Positions 1 through 43,128 of a DNA stretch of 64,000 bases are shown here, piece by piece. The translations under genes and the position numbers were made by a program. Position 1 is the stretch's first letter; the number at the start of each line of letters is the position of its first letter. Where the stretch lies: contig NC_132879.1 in the NCBI RefSeq assembly GCF_030463535.1, positions 39,958,597 to 40,022,596 of the forward strand. The letters are read 5' to 3'. The DNA comes from Salminus brasiliensis (taxonomy: Eukaryota > Chordata > Actinopteri > Characiformes > Bryconidae). The notes under the pieces are model-generated. The model was not told where the DNA came from. It did not search any database and was given only the letters and a program-made list of their open reading frames with translations.

Positions 1-29395
<29,395 letters not shown>

Positions 29396-32300
29396 CGACG
29401 ACAAGGACAAGTATGTATGCAGATTGCAAAATGAAATATTTTTATGGTTTAAGTAAATGTTGAATTAGGCCACAGGTTGGCAGTGAAGCACTCTCTGGTG
29501 GTCCATGAGCCTGCTCAAGAGAAGACAATAGCTTGAATTCTGGTTAACAGTAAGAACCCTACCAAGATTTTTTAAAAATAAAGTTAAAGAAGGATAGATA
29601 AAATCATATCATATTCAAGCAAGTATCAGGAAATTCTAGTAGAAAAACATCATGACTTCTTTGAGGATGCTGCGCCTTGGTTGTTATTGGACTTTCTTTC
29701 AGGACAGTGATCCCAAACATACCTCAAAGTTCACCCAGGTTTGTTTTCGCCTGACTTAAACCACAAAGAAAATCTTTTGTGGGATTTGAAGACACTGCTT
29801 GCAGACACTTGTTCTGTTAGTTGTGTTGCGCTATTTATTTTGGTCTCGTTTGATTGGTTTATTGCAGCTGAAAGTGTGTAAACGTTTCTAATAAACCTAA
29901 TTTACAATAAGGGGGGGGGGGTTAATTGCAATTTTATACACAAGTAGACCTTAAGGTAAAAAGCTTAAGAAACCCTGTCCTAGTGGATATTTGTGGCCCA
30001 TCTCTAATACACTTAGCTAAATGAAACATGTTTTAGACAGTACCTGCTAACTACAGCTTTAGCTTTGCAAAAAAAATACATACTGTATAATTTTATACCT
30101 TTGTATAATTTCACCATGTTGATTGTTGATGTTTTGCTAAAACTAATCCATGTGTGGCTCTATGTATTTTGCAGGCTGTGGCAAAGCACTTCACTCTCCT
30201 TTGCTTCAGGCATCTGTTCTCTGCTTAGAGGCCTACAAAAAAAGAAGAAAACTACAGCCAAGGAGAGAAAGACACCACCCCTCATTCTGTTGTTCAAATT
30301 GGTGAAAGCATGACAGGACAAAAGATTTGCCTTAAGGAATCTACATCACCGTCCACAAGCCAGGCTGCTTTCTGCAACTTTAGTCATGAGTAGGGAGTGA
30401 CTGCGAGAAGTTTTAGCGGGAGCCTTTGAGGCAAGAGCATGTTGAAGCGCTGGCACCCTCTAGTGGAGGCAAGAAAAAGAAACTTGGTTTAGTGTTAGGA
30501 TTGTTTTTTTTTTTTGTTTTTTTGTTTGTTTTTTGGTTTATTTGGGTTTTTTTTCTCTCAGGAGTTATCAATATAACCCTGGCAGTGGACACGGCTGTGT
30601 GCACAGCAAAGGGGAGAGGAGGACCATGCGTTTGTCCAGGGGTTTAAAGTCTCCAAGTATGTTCTAGGCTGTTGTTGAGTGTAATTTTGTGTGCTCTTTT
30701 CACACACATTGTAACCCTTACACATGGAATAGTGTTAGTATTCATTGCCTTGGTTTCTGCAGCTGCGTTGTGCTAAAGTGCTAAAGCCAGCTGTGTCGGA
30801 CTCTTAACTGTCACACTGCCACTCCCCACAGGGGAACATTCCGTATAAGTGAAACGTTTATGTGCGTGTGCGTGTGCGTGTGAGTATGCGTGCATTATCT
30901 ACTGCTGTACTACTTTCTCCACATACACACACACACACACACTCTTTGGTACAAGGCCCCAGCTGGATATAAGATTTGTTGAGGTGACGAGGCACGGTTC
31001 AAAACTGCCCACATTCGGTACTGTACGATTTGCACTGTATTCTCTGTACTGTATGCTAAGCGCTGCTATGCTGATGGTCAGCTGTGTTATGCCACTGTGG
31101 AGACTGTACTGAGCTACAGCATTTCTCTTCACAACATCTTCTAGTTGGATTGTTTTATCAGTTCTGTGGTAGAAGAACAAGATCAAGAAGAAGACCCAAG
31201 CTTGGACTTGCGCAGAGGACCATTTTCCAAGCTGTGGAAATCCAAAGTGTCCAGAGCAGGAATGTGCATATCAATCTTCTTACGCATAATCAACACTAGC
31301 TGACGCAGAGACTGTGAATGCTAAAATAACAAAAAACAAAAGGGAACTCCAGGATTTGTTAAGTTAACTCACACAAGACACATATCTGTTCCAGAAGAGC
31401 TGCATGATGCGGATGGGTCCTTCATGTACGGGGGCCTGAAAGTGAAGCTGTTGGATATTCCAACCGTTATCACCCATGTTTGTGCTTACAATGTACAAAA
31501 TGTGCAACAGCAGTATTTGCAACTGTATCAGCCGATGTGAAAATATCTTTAATGGTCAAGAAGTCTGATATACTGGTCTTCTCATCTTTAACGTTTCCTT
31601 TTTAAACTTGTGTCTGAGGTTTGCACCACAGTGACTCAAAGTGCAAGTTCTCTTTTGCTATACACCGAAACCGATTCTCCAGCACCAGTATAGCACTGCT
31701 GATGCTTGAGTACATTCTGAAGTCATTGTTCTTGGTCTTCTAGCTTAGCTGCAGAGTCTCTTGCACACACTGTATACGAAATTATAGGGCACTCTCTCAA
31801 AGAGGGAATTCCACAGATTTTTCAAGATGTAAATAAAGCAGTTCAGAACAGTTTGGGTTGAAATGATCAATTGTAGAGAAACATGCACAGATCTTTTTTA
31901 CCGTGGTGGTGAATGGAACCAATAACACTGTCTACAACTACTATCCAGTGAACTCACATGTGTGTTTTATATGTAAAGTTGACAGTTGTAAAATCAAATC
32001 TGAAACATATTTAGACTTTAGACATGTATCCCTCCACCATGAATGTATTTTAAAAATGACATTTTAGGCCAAATCTGTAAAACAGCATTTCAGGCATCAG
32101 GCACTTTCAGATTTCATGTGATAACGTTGTGATGTAGGTTTTAGGTACATTAAACACTCAAGTTTTCTAGTTCCTATCACCATCACTGTGCATGATTCAG
32201 ACTTCAGAGCAAACCACCCTAAATACATTTCTTAATGTTCTTATTAAGAAATAAGATTTTGAAAAGTCAGTGGAATTCCTCTTTAAAGAAAAAGGTATAG

Positions 32301-33095
32301 CTGTCACTGGCAGTGCACAGCCTGAGAATTGTAATTGGGGTAGAGTAATGATTTGATAAGGAATCCCTCAGCTATTTGCCAATACAGGACATAGACTAGG
32401 GTACAATGCATGCCACTGAAGAAAAACTAAAAGCTTGCCCTCATGTTAGACATGCCTGTATAATCAGTTCCACTTGCAGAGGTCTGCAAAGAGCTCAAAC
32501 AGTAGGCTTCGTATACAAAGCCTGTAAGAAAACACCATGTCTCTCATTATGTGCTAAACAATTGGGATAAAATCTGTCTCTATAGTGTTCTTCAATTTAA
32601 CATCAATTTGGTGTTTATTGTTGTAAATAAATACAGCAGCTTTTTCTAAAAAAAAATGTTCCAAGTATGACACTGCATATTGTACAATATTGTAACGATC
32701 TCTCAACAGCATATGGAGAAAAATGACCTGAGCTAATGTCCAACACACTAGAAAGCTACACAGATACTTGGGAAGGATTTCTTAAAGATTATTTGAGAGA
32801 GTCACCTCACCTTTCCTGCTCGGAGAGCCGGAATGTTGTGTATTGGCCAGGACGGTTCTCCCCAGCACAGGCAGGCACATGTTACAGAACAGAAGGAAAA
32901 TGGACTGTCTCACTTTTTTCTTTTTTTTTTCTTTTTTTTATTTTCTTTTTATGTAGTGTGCGTCGAGTTCAGACTTGCGTCCAGTTTGTCTTTGGTGCCA
33001 TTTTTTGTGCAATGTGTCCCTTAAACTAGAGGGGCGATCGCAGATCGTCTTCACAGAGTTTTAATGTGTGTGGTTATTGGAAATAAAACAATAAA
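29396..33095 (+). other. ptpro: ptpro 3' region: probable 3' UTR with several poly(A) signals
   Basis: No coding frame follows the stop. AATAAA lies at 29577-29582, 29890-29895, 31832-31837, 32626-32631, 33082-33087 and 33090-33095. Apart from a Tc1-like relic near 29.6-29.95 kb and T-rich or CA-rich patches (30499-30560, 30920-30945, 32910-32950), the stretch looks unique. True transcript ends cannot be decided from sequence. Confidence 0.5.
29610..29950 (+). mobile_element. Tc1-like element remnant in the ptpro 3' region
   Basis: CAGGACAGTGATCCCAAACA and TACCTCAAAGTTCACCCAGG match the QDxDPKHTSK-type block of fish Tc1-like transposases. The right end reads TTCTAATAAACCTAATTTAC followed by GGGGGGGGGGTTAATTGCAA. 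Frames are broken. Confidence 0.65.
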
Positions 33096-34797
33096 TGCAA
33101 ATATGTCTTTCTGGGTAAATCAAGTGACTTTTCTTAGTATTAGTATATGTGTGGTGAAGAATAATGTAAAGTAAATGGAAAAGAATGTCCTCTGCTAAGG
33201 GTTTAAACTGTCCTGCAGTCTGAACTCTATTAGAAAGAACAGCCACCCCACACTTACCTGCCTTGCTTATTCCACTTAGAGGAATCCTGGGTTGTAGAGC
33301 ACCCTTTCTTCTTATTTTATGACTGTTCCATAAAACACAACAATGCCATCCGACACTGACCATTAGCAGTAAAAGAAGAAAATAAGGCAAAAGACAACTG
33401 TATATGTATCCATTTATTCTGTACATCATCAGCATAACTCTTATTGTTGAAGTTGTTCCCATTTCCCACTCAGCTATCAGATAACAGCAGTCCTTTAGCC
33501 AAAGCACATAGTGAACTGTACTGCTTTCACACAGCATAACATAACTAAACAGATTTGAAAAGAGAGCAACATGAACTGTGGATTCTCACAGTGAGTAAAT
33601 GGCTTGTCAGATAAATGAACAAAGGAGCCTTTTGTAAGGCTTTGACCATTTTAAATGTAACGAGACAACTGATGTTTCAGTGGGAGTGAGGATATGCGTG
33701 CCCCCCCCCCTCAAAAAAAAAAAGGATCATGGCACTTGAGATACAAGAGACACCATCTAAAAAAGTGGGCAAAACTGATAAATTCATCCATACAAGTAAC
33801 ATCTTTCTGGGAAAGTAAACATTTCAAATCCAAAATATGATTGATTGTATGGTAAATGGTACATGTCCAAAATGATAAAGATAATTTCAAAATAATTCCA
33901 GAAAAATGATTATATTATTAAAAACAGAAATGATGAAATCATGCAGCTGTTGGAGGAATCGAACCATAGTCTTTGTAGGCTTAAGAGGCAAGCGAGTATG
34001 AAAAATTCCCTGAAAACATAATCTACAGCTGAAGGCGAATTCAAATGGGTACTCTTATCGTAGCCACGTCTTCTGCACACCTTATAAAGAATGTGCCTCT
34101 TTCCTCTGTTTCTGCTCAACTGTAAGTCAATATAAAGTTACTCTTTTGGCATTATGCTTAAATAGAAATGATAATTTACATAAATATCCACTCTCTGCCA
34201 GCAAACAACAATGTACACAAAGATAGCCGCCAACTATCTTCTCTTTCCCATCACACCCATAATAGAGCACTGTTCCAGAAGACTACATTCTGAGCTAATA
34301 ACCCACCTTACCAATGTGAGGGTTCACATTCACAGTGGACATTTGTATCCATATCATTCCAGGAAAAAGGTTCCTGTGAAAATCAATTCCTCAACATCTT
34401 TGAACCGCCATCCTTCATCACCGGAAGTAAATTTCCAAAATCTACTGAAATAAGTGTTTAAATGTGCCCTCATCAACATATCACAACCTCGGCCATCAAC
34501 TTGTTTGCAAGCACACATCACAATACTTTCTGAGACAGTCCCATCTTTCCTCCCAAACAAATTACAGCAGGACTACACAATGAACATTCAGGCTATTCAC
34601 TTTTTTTAATAGAATATTAATGATTGAAAACATGGATTTAATGCTTAACCCGATGGCGCCACAACTATGTGTTCTTCACATTTTTTTTTTAAATCATCTT
34701 GGCTGCATCATTTTGGTCTAATGTTGCGAGTAGTGTACAAAAACCTACGCCTACAGTACTCCTTCATTTCACCAAGTACGGTGGGGTGTAAAACGTT
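33096..34797. other. Intergenic / eps8 3' UTR, no gene recognised
   Basis: Space between the convergent genes. A minus-strand ATTAAA (34610-34605) and an AATAAA (33418-33413) could end eps8. A C run and A run lie at about 33701-33723. One 158-codon minus frame (33061-33537) looks spurious. Confidence 0.5.
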
Positions 34798-34893
34798 TTA
34801 GTCTACATCCGAGGTGCTTCCGTTGTCCGACGGGTCCAGGAGCTCCTGTCTGCGGCGCATGATGGCTGCGAACTGGGCGCGCTCGGATGCGTC
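34798..34893 (-). CDS. eps8: eps8 alternative (distal) last exon
   Basis: Acceptor CCTTTTCCAG on the minus strand, in phase 0 with the exon ending at 36489. It encodes 31 residues (start [20 protein letters not shown], end STSDVD) and TAA. The IMRRRQE core repeats that of the proximal last exon, 55 bp away, so the two look like a tandem exon duplication used alternatively. Expression is not shown by sequence alone; the frame, acceptor and homology argue it is real. Confidence 0.8.
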   Translation of the reverse strand, partial: DASERAQFAAIMRRRQELLDPSDNGSTSDVD

Positions 34894-37800
34894 CTGGAAA
34901 AGGACAACGTGAGAAGGATGAAAGAGGGCAAGAGGGGAGGAGGAGGTGTCAGTGGTTGCTGCCCTCATCAAAGGACTCCACTCCTGAGTCGCTGGCCGCC
35001 GCCGCTAGTTTCTCCTGCCTCCTCCTCATGATCTCCTGCAGCTCAGAGCCGGAGCTCCTCTACACAGAGAGAGAGAATAGGATCATGGATTAAATTCACT
35101 GGATTGTTGATTGACAAATCTAATTTAGTTTCTCCCACAAATGAAATCGACCAGCCAAAATTGTGTTCATGGATAAAATGTTTTATACTGTTTAATGTAA
35201 TCAAACACAACCACACAAACCGAGACAAGGATATTTATATTTTAGGATGCAGAATGTATTTTTGTACATAACACAGAAATGTGGCAGCTGTTGGCTGTTG
35301 ATGCTGAGAGTGTCACGTTACTTAAAGTTCATGGTAAGTATAGGCGTGTGCATACCAGTAAAATACCAGTGTGAATTATGCAAAGCCCGACCATTACCAG
35401 GACAAATAACAGTAATATTCAAAGGGTGAGAGCTCCAGTGCAAAACTAAAGAAGCAAACTTTGGACACAGAACATGTCTTGGCTGATCGACTACACGTTA
35501 GACCTGGTTACCACTAACACGTCACAATTCTGCATGACATGAGGACAGAAGCACTGAAGAATGCAACATCACAAACCTTTAAAACAGGCATTAAGGGCAA
35601 AAGGAGGGTTTCATCCTTCAACTAGCGAGGGACATTATAGCAACAATGCTAACATTAACCTCAGTTCTAAACACCCAAACACATGTAGCGTGAGCCTATA
35701 TACGGGTCAGAGGGGTAGCCATCCGTAGTCACAGCCGTGTTCCTGGATCAGAGGAACTGGTGCCTACTCCAAAGGTACAGGTGGAAGGACAATGGGCAAA
35801 AGCTACTTAAGTAGATCATTTATGTGCGGGGGTATCTTAGGGGTGAGGGTCATTATCTTACACTGCTCTACTCATTCTCTGTTGGGCAGATTTGCTGTGA
35901 TAAAGAATGTGTTACAGGCCATAACCAGGCTAAAACACGGACCTGAAATGATCTGAAGTGTATTGCACAGCATGTGTGCTTATTTAAAGACATAGTTGTG
36001 CAATAACTTGTGCCATACCATTTTATGGTTAGACGTACAGTAACAACAGAGGGTTTCCTACATTACAATGTATCCCCCCCAAAATGTTCCCAAACTCAAT
36101 TCTCAATTACCTCAACAGTTAGAGCCATTTGTGACATTACACTAAATCTAGCCAACAGAGAAGAGATACCTTTCTGTGATGAACTAAAATACCTTACTGC
36201 TTGAGAGCTTTATCAGTGGATCATAGGAGGGTTCAGAAGAAGACCTGCAGATGAGAAGAACACGAAAGAAACCAGAGGCAACCTTGCCAGAGTTGGCAGA
36301 CTTCGACTTAAAACATTTTGAGAATGAAGCATAACCTGAACCAGTTCTGGGGTTCTGAAATCCCAGACAGTCCCTATTGAGCATCTTGGGCCTAACACTT
36401 TGAATATTCGCTGGTAAAATAGTAAAATAAAAAAGTCGTAGGAAAATAAGGATTAAAATGAGCAGAATTTACTGACGACTTTACCCACCTCAAGGGCAGC
36501 CTTCTGGACAGTGACCTGGCTGTAGACTCTGGCTCCATCATCAGGACACACAGTCTTCAGCTCATCCTTGTTGAGGGAGAAGAGCTGAGCTCCGGTCAGG
36601 ACCCCCAAACTGTTTACAGTTCTGCACACATAAAATAGAGAGGAAACTGTCTATAATGGAAATTCTACTTTTGCTTTCTTTCTACTGGCACCCAAACATT
36701 TTGCTATGTTTTAAAGAAATCTTTGGACTATTTTCTATATCACTGCATGGAAAACAATATAGCACTCTCTAGTCCTTAGGCAGTAAGGGTCTCATTTTCC
36801 CCTCTTCACACTGCAATTGAGATGCACTAATGCTGCATTTCATTTACCTCAGAAGTCAGAGCTGAGAAAAACGTCACCCCAGATATGACCATGTTAGTTA
36901 TTATTATAAATATTCCAATAATTTTACACCATTGTAAAAGCATTTCCAAAAAACAGTTTACGTACAATTTCAGACTTTACTAGTCTGGCTAGACAATCCT
37001 TTACCAGTGTTTTATGAAACATATGCCAAAATATGTCCCACTTTTTATACCCCACTGTTGGCGACACCAGTTGATGACGCATTATACAATATTTTGCACA
37101 TCCAACCATCTTGGAAACACGTTCACAGATTGATTTAATAAGACACAAACAGAAGTGATAATAAAACGTGTAATACTACTGCTTTTATTACTGTTGACAA
37201 ATTTTGAACTCTGGGTTGGTGAGGCTCTCCTGGATTTTCAAATAGAAAATCCAACTTGTGGAGTCGTTGCAGCTAAACTTTCCTACCTGGAGCTCTGAAA
37301 ATCCAACATCCCAATTAAAATGGAACACAGCATAAGACTGCACCAATCCTGTGCCTTATAACCTAATATTCATGTACAGAAGGAAACAACAGCCAGTGGA
37401 GAGACACTGGCCGTGCAGGCACTCTTACATTCAACTTCCGTCGCTTAGCTCTTCTGTAACTTTTGTTGTAGTTACTCTAAAAATGTTTGTCTGCTTCCTT
37501 GTGCAATATGTACAGTACTGCGACACTGCAATTTCCTTTGGGATCAATAAATTATCTTATCTTACACAGTGCTGAAGCCCTTGGCCTCAAGCCAAGCTTT
37601 GACCTCCTCAGGGTTGGAGTCGTAGCTGATGTTGACTGCGGGAAGGCTGGTGCTACGAGGTGGAGCCTGGAACTTCTTTTGAGCGCTGCGACCCAGAGTC
37701 AGCCTGTGCATCAGCTCATCCTGGACCTCCTCCATGTTGGACTTGCGGCCTTAGAGGATACAAAGACATTTTTATTGCATTATTTTAAACTACAGTAAAT

Positions 37801-40800
37801 TGTATATGAAAACTGTCTTTACCATTTTAAATGGCAGATCAAATGCGATCTGATCTTTTTTTTGTCATGGGAGTTTACACTTGTGAGCGGGTAAACCTTA
37901 CTGTTGTTAGTGTGAAATGCACCTCTGACCTAAACGAACCTGTATATGTAGGTATACAAAGGTTTGGGCACCCTGTTTTTTTGTTTTGTTTTGTTTTTTT
38001 GATGAATTTTGATAAAAGATGACCTGATTTCCAAACAGCATACATTGTATGCAATGTTACGTTTTTTATATCTTTTATCGTCCAAATAGGAAAACAAGAG
38101 GGTGTGAAGCAAAAGTCTGGGCACCCTGCATGGTCAGTACTTAGTAACATACTTTCCAAAGGTGATCACAGTTTATAAACACTTTTTATAAACACTTTTT
38201 TATTTCATTAAATCCATTTTCCTGCTACCAGTAAAATGGTGAAACACACTATATGTCCAAATGTATATGGATACCTTTTCAGAATAATGAAAGAGGCCAT
38301 TTGTATTACTTTCTTCAAAGTTAAAAATTTAGTATTTGGTACCATTGCCTTTAATCTGTATTATATCTGTACTTTGGTCAAATGTTTTGGATATTCTTCC
38401 ACAAACTTCCCACAATAGTTAGCAGGAATTTTTGCCCATTCCTCCTGACAGACATGTCTTCAAAAATTAAGGTTTTTGTCCGTGTGTGCATTTGCAAACA
38501 TTAATCTGGCTTTTTATGTTTCTTTTGGAGTAATGGCTTCTTCCTGGCAGAGTGTCTTTAAACCCATGTCGATACAGTACTCGTTTCACTGTGGCTAATG
38601 ACACACTCTTACCAGCTTCAGCCAGCATCTTCACAAAGTCTTTTGCTTTTGTTCTTGTTTGTACAGATGAATGAGGCACCTTTTAGCCATCTGGAATTGC
38701 ACCCAAGGATGAGCCAGACTTGTGCAAGTCCACAATTCTCTTCCTGATATCTTGGCTGATTTCTTTTTTTACACAAAGAAGCAGTGTGTTTTAAATGTGC
38801 CTTAAAATACATCCACAGGTGTGTCTCTAATTAACTCCGATGTTGCCAATAAACCTATCTGAAGCTTCCAAAGACATGAAATCATCATATGGGCTGTCCC
38901 AATTTTTTTTAAAGGCATAGTAATGTTAGTGTAATTAAACGGTTGACTGTAAAGAAAGTAATAAAAACTGCCTAATCCTAATCCTAATCCTAACTGACCT
39001 AAAACAGGAAAAGTTTATTCTGATTTCATGTCAGACAGTGAGAAAAAAATGCATGTGTCTTTTTATATAGTCTACTATAGTATGTATCCCTCTGGTTTCA
39101 ACTGTATATACATATAACTTCATTTCATAATACATATGAAACTGTGTGAAATGTGATATGAACATATGAAATGTTCTCTAAAAATATTTTTGGGATGAGT
39201 TGGGGATCAGTTGGGGAGTTGGGGATCAGTTGGGGATGTGATCATCAAACATCCTGTCCTCACTAATGCTCTTGTCACTGAATGTCTCTTCTCTTCTGAA
39301 TGTCAGTGACATTCAGTGCAGTTACTCCAACAAAAGCAGTGCACTCTAAGTTTTCTTAGTCTTCCAGACCTCCACTTGACCTGTTAACATTTTTGTTAAC
39401 AATATTACTTTATCACATTCCGAACTGAGGAAACCGCTACCTGAAAATGCTCTGCTATCTTCTTATATCCTACTCCTGCTTTGTGGGAATCAATTATTGT
39501 AATGCTCAATAATTGTAATGAGTGCTAGGCTGCTGCTTAGAGGAATCTATGGCTGCTCACTGTTGGGGCGTTAAGGTTTAAGGTGTCAGGAATGGCCAAA
39601 TTATGCATCTTTCAATAATAACAAATACGGGGAATAAGCCATAACCCCAACAAGCTAATTAAGGTCTGAGACCTTTGAAAAAGGTATCAGAGAGATCAAC
39701 TCTCTTGTTGTGCTTTTGCATGGTGCTCCTTTTCTTTTTTCACAACTGTACATAAAATGAACACATTAATCTTGCTTAAATTGTAAATGGGTGTTTCATT
39801 TTTAACGTCATGCCTTTTGGGGATCGGTTCACCTTCTACCAACTTAATTGTTCACAGTAACAGACATTAAGACCAGTGTATATTAAAAAATAAGTGTGAA
39901 CTATGTATTAAAAAAACAAAACAAAAACAAAACATACATTTTAAGTGTTCTCATTAGAGAAAGATATGTAGCTGATCTACAACACATTTAGCTATATAGT
40001 GCGTACGGTTAGAGGGGGCAGCGCGTTCTTTTTGGTGGTCCCTCATTGTGACACTGCCATTGTCACTGGAGTTGCTGCTGTTCTGGCGACTGACGTTAGA
40101 GGGAGAGTTCCTCTGGAGATCTGTGGCTGGAGGGACAGCCGCAGGGGGCAGCGGGGGAGTGGGCAGCTGCACCAGCGCAGGAGCTGGGGGAGGTGGAGTC
40201 GGGGCTGGAGGGATGGCTGTCGCTGCTGGCTTAGGTACATAGTCCGTTCTCTGCTTCTGCAGGAGGAGTGAGACATACGAGCAGTTTGTCAGAGGCTGCA
40301 GAAACATTAACTAACTTTTGATTCTTAATAGAAGTAAATACATCATTAAATATGAGGTAATTATCTTTGGGTCAGACAATCTTCAGTTTGTAAGACATAA
40401 GCCTCACTGGGAATTTTACAACAGTTAATATTAATAATATTAATAGTTAATATTATAAGATTTTAGGTTTATAAACATAAAAATAATTGACGTCTATGGT
40501 GGATCTGGATTTAACATGTATGTATATATGCATGTCATTGTCAGCCAGCAGATGGCAGAGGTGCCTAGAATGCTTTTGTGCCAGGACAGCCCATTCTGTG
40601 TGTCTCAGGAAAGTCTTAGAAACACACAAATCATTTTTTTTTTCTTTCAATCAATTCTTAAACCTAGTGCTGGCCAGTGTGACAGTTCATTCTGGGTACT
40701 ATTAAATATTTGTCATACGCTCTGCATGTCTAACATATCTTAATACCATTTTGCAACAAAAAAGCTCAGAACTGAATTAGCACTTTTAAGCACAAACGCT

Positions 40801-43072
40801 TAGCATTCTATTGCCAGTGACATTACTTGCACACACGCACACAAGCATTTTTAAGTCTGAATCCATACATTCTCACCAATTCCAAATAAATCCTCATTAG
40901 AGCCCTTTAGAGAACTGCACAGTGTACAGTAAAAGGTGCATACATATTTAGTTCTGGATGAACAATAATACTATTATGGTATTATCCTCAACATATTGAT
41001 GTGGCATATTACAAAATGAACGTAGTCTTTGCAGAAGTACATAACATTACCTCGTTTAATTCTCCCAGCAATTGCTTGAAGAAGGGGGGGGGGGGGGGGG
41101 GGGGTAAAAATTAAATGTGGAAATGAATTCTCAAAAACAATACAAACTCAGACCAACACACTCACTTCAAACACACAGAGAAAGATCACACTCCTAGTTC
41201 TTAGAGAGGGAGAGGTTTTAGGACATTCTAAAGCAGACAGCACTTAGAACTCATTTACTACCAAATAAAATATACCTTTTACAAGCCTTACATTTCTTTA
41301 TTAAATATTTTTTACTAAACAAATATCACACAAAATGAACACACTGTAAATCCACTAGTCCGCCCTTTAAACTATATAGACTCACCATCCACTTTATTAG
41401 GTACACTTACATACCTTGTTCTTTCACTTACAGACTACTTCATTAACTACGCCTACCTTAAAGGGCTGTTATTACAAAATTACATCTTGTAGACCAGCCA
41501 CTCTCTAACCAATTTATCACTGGTGTGTTTCTCACTAATGGAAAGTTGTTGACTGACCAACATGGTCTACAAAATCAGCTGATACTACTTTGGATGGTCA
41601 TGTTTTTAATCAGTTTTGGGGAACATAACCGGTTATTAATTGTATTTATCATTAAAATAATTTGTTTCGCTTCATCCCTACTGCTACAATGCTTGTTATT
41701 ATTTTTGAAAACTTTTCTTGGTTCTGTTTTTTTTTTTTTTTTGAGAAATATGATATCAAGTCAGAAATATCACATCAATCAGTATAGAACCTTACTACTG
41801 GAACAGTAGTGTTCCAGTACCGAAAAACTAATGGAGCATATAGTTGATATCTAAAATATAAATATGAAGTTATTTTGGCCAAAATTAGTTATAATTATTT
41901 TAGCCCCTTAAGATTTTGATAACAACATGTAAGTAGCATAGTGCGCCATTTTTAACACAGCCGCAACACTGTGTGTCATCGTATCACCGTATCAGACATG
42001 CTGTGGCTTAATGGTCAGAAAGTGACCATTTAAGGACTAAAGGATGGCTGACACAAACGGCGTGTGAGTTTAGGAACTCTAAGCCATTGCGCTCACACTA
42101 TAGCAAGCACAACACTAAAATTATCTACTTGAAAATTCACTACAACAGTATAAGAGCAGGAATACTTCAGAAAAGCAGCAAACTAGAGCCAGGCTGAATA
42201 GACAGCCATCAAGCCCTACCTTAAAGAGCTCAAACTCCTTCTTTGGCATCATTAGCTTTTAGATGAATACACACACAGACAAAAAGGAAAACAAAAGGGT
42301 GGAAGCATAGACATAAAATGAGCCATTCAACCAGTGCTAACTATAGTGCCAGTGCTCAAACCTTTTAAACAAATCCATTCATAATTAATGAGGGCGGAGC
42401 ATTTATAAATAACTTGAAATCATGACACAACCTCCTAACAGAAACTGTATACAACTGTGGCATGATAGTATGAGTATAATAAATACCTACAGGAATAAAA
42501 AAAATAATAATTAAATAGCCATGACATGGAACCATTTAAACACCAAACAGTTATACCAATGTAAAAAGGCTTTTCTAAAAAGTGATAGTCCGCTAGACAA
42601 TGCACTTGCTCATCACAATACTCAACACAATCAGAGAACTCACCTGAATTGTATGGCTGTAAATTGGTTCCCCGCGTCCAGTCATGTCCACCGCCCTGCT
42701 GATCTCAAGGATGTTGTTTGGCACGTATCCTGTAGCCCCAGTTCCATTTCGAACCTTCCACCACTGTTTCCTGTCGTCCAGAACCTATCACAAGAATTAA
42801 TGCAACTGACAACTTCCACTGGGCATGACCCTATACTATATAAAATGAAGAATGACTGTACCTCCACCACTTCGTCCTTAACCACAGAGAGTTCTGTTCC
42901 ATTCCTTGCCACAAAGTCATATTTAGATTTGGCAAAATTTCTTGTCTGGCCTCTACCATGGGCATCATAACTTCTAAAATGAGAAAACCAAAAACTGTAT
43001 CGGCAAACAAAACTGCACATTTAGAGCTGCAGTATGAAGTGTAGGTTTGGAAAGTAAATGGACATTTTTGAG

Positions 43073-43128
<56 letters not shown>

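Noticed and set aside
33061..33537. 158-codon open frame on the minus strand between the two genes
   Set aside because: AT-rich, with no domain or motif recognised, no exon partners, and a position in UTR or intergenic DNA; its length is within chance for 64 kb.
38975..38997. Interstitial telomere-like repeat
   Set aside because: The unit is CCTAAT, three copies, not the vertebrate CCCTAA; a chance short repeat.
39999..40271. Gly-rich plus-strand frame
   Set aside because: Antisense shadow of the proline-rich eps8 exon at 40007-40256.
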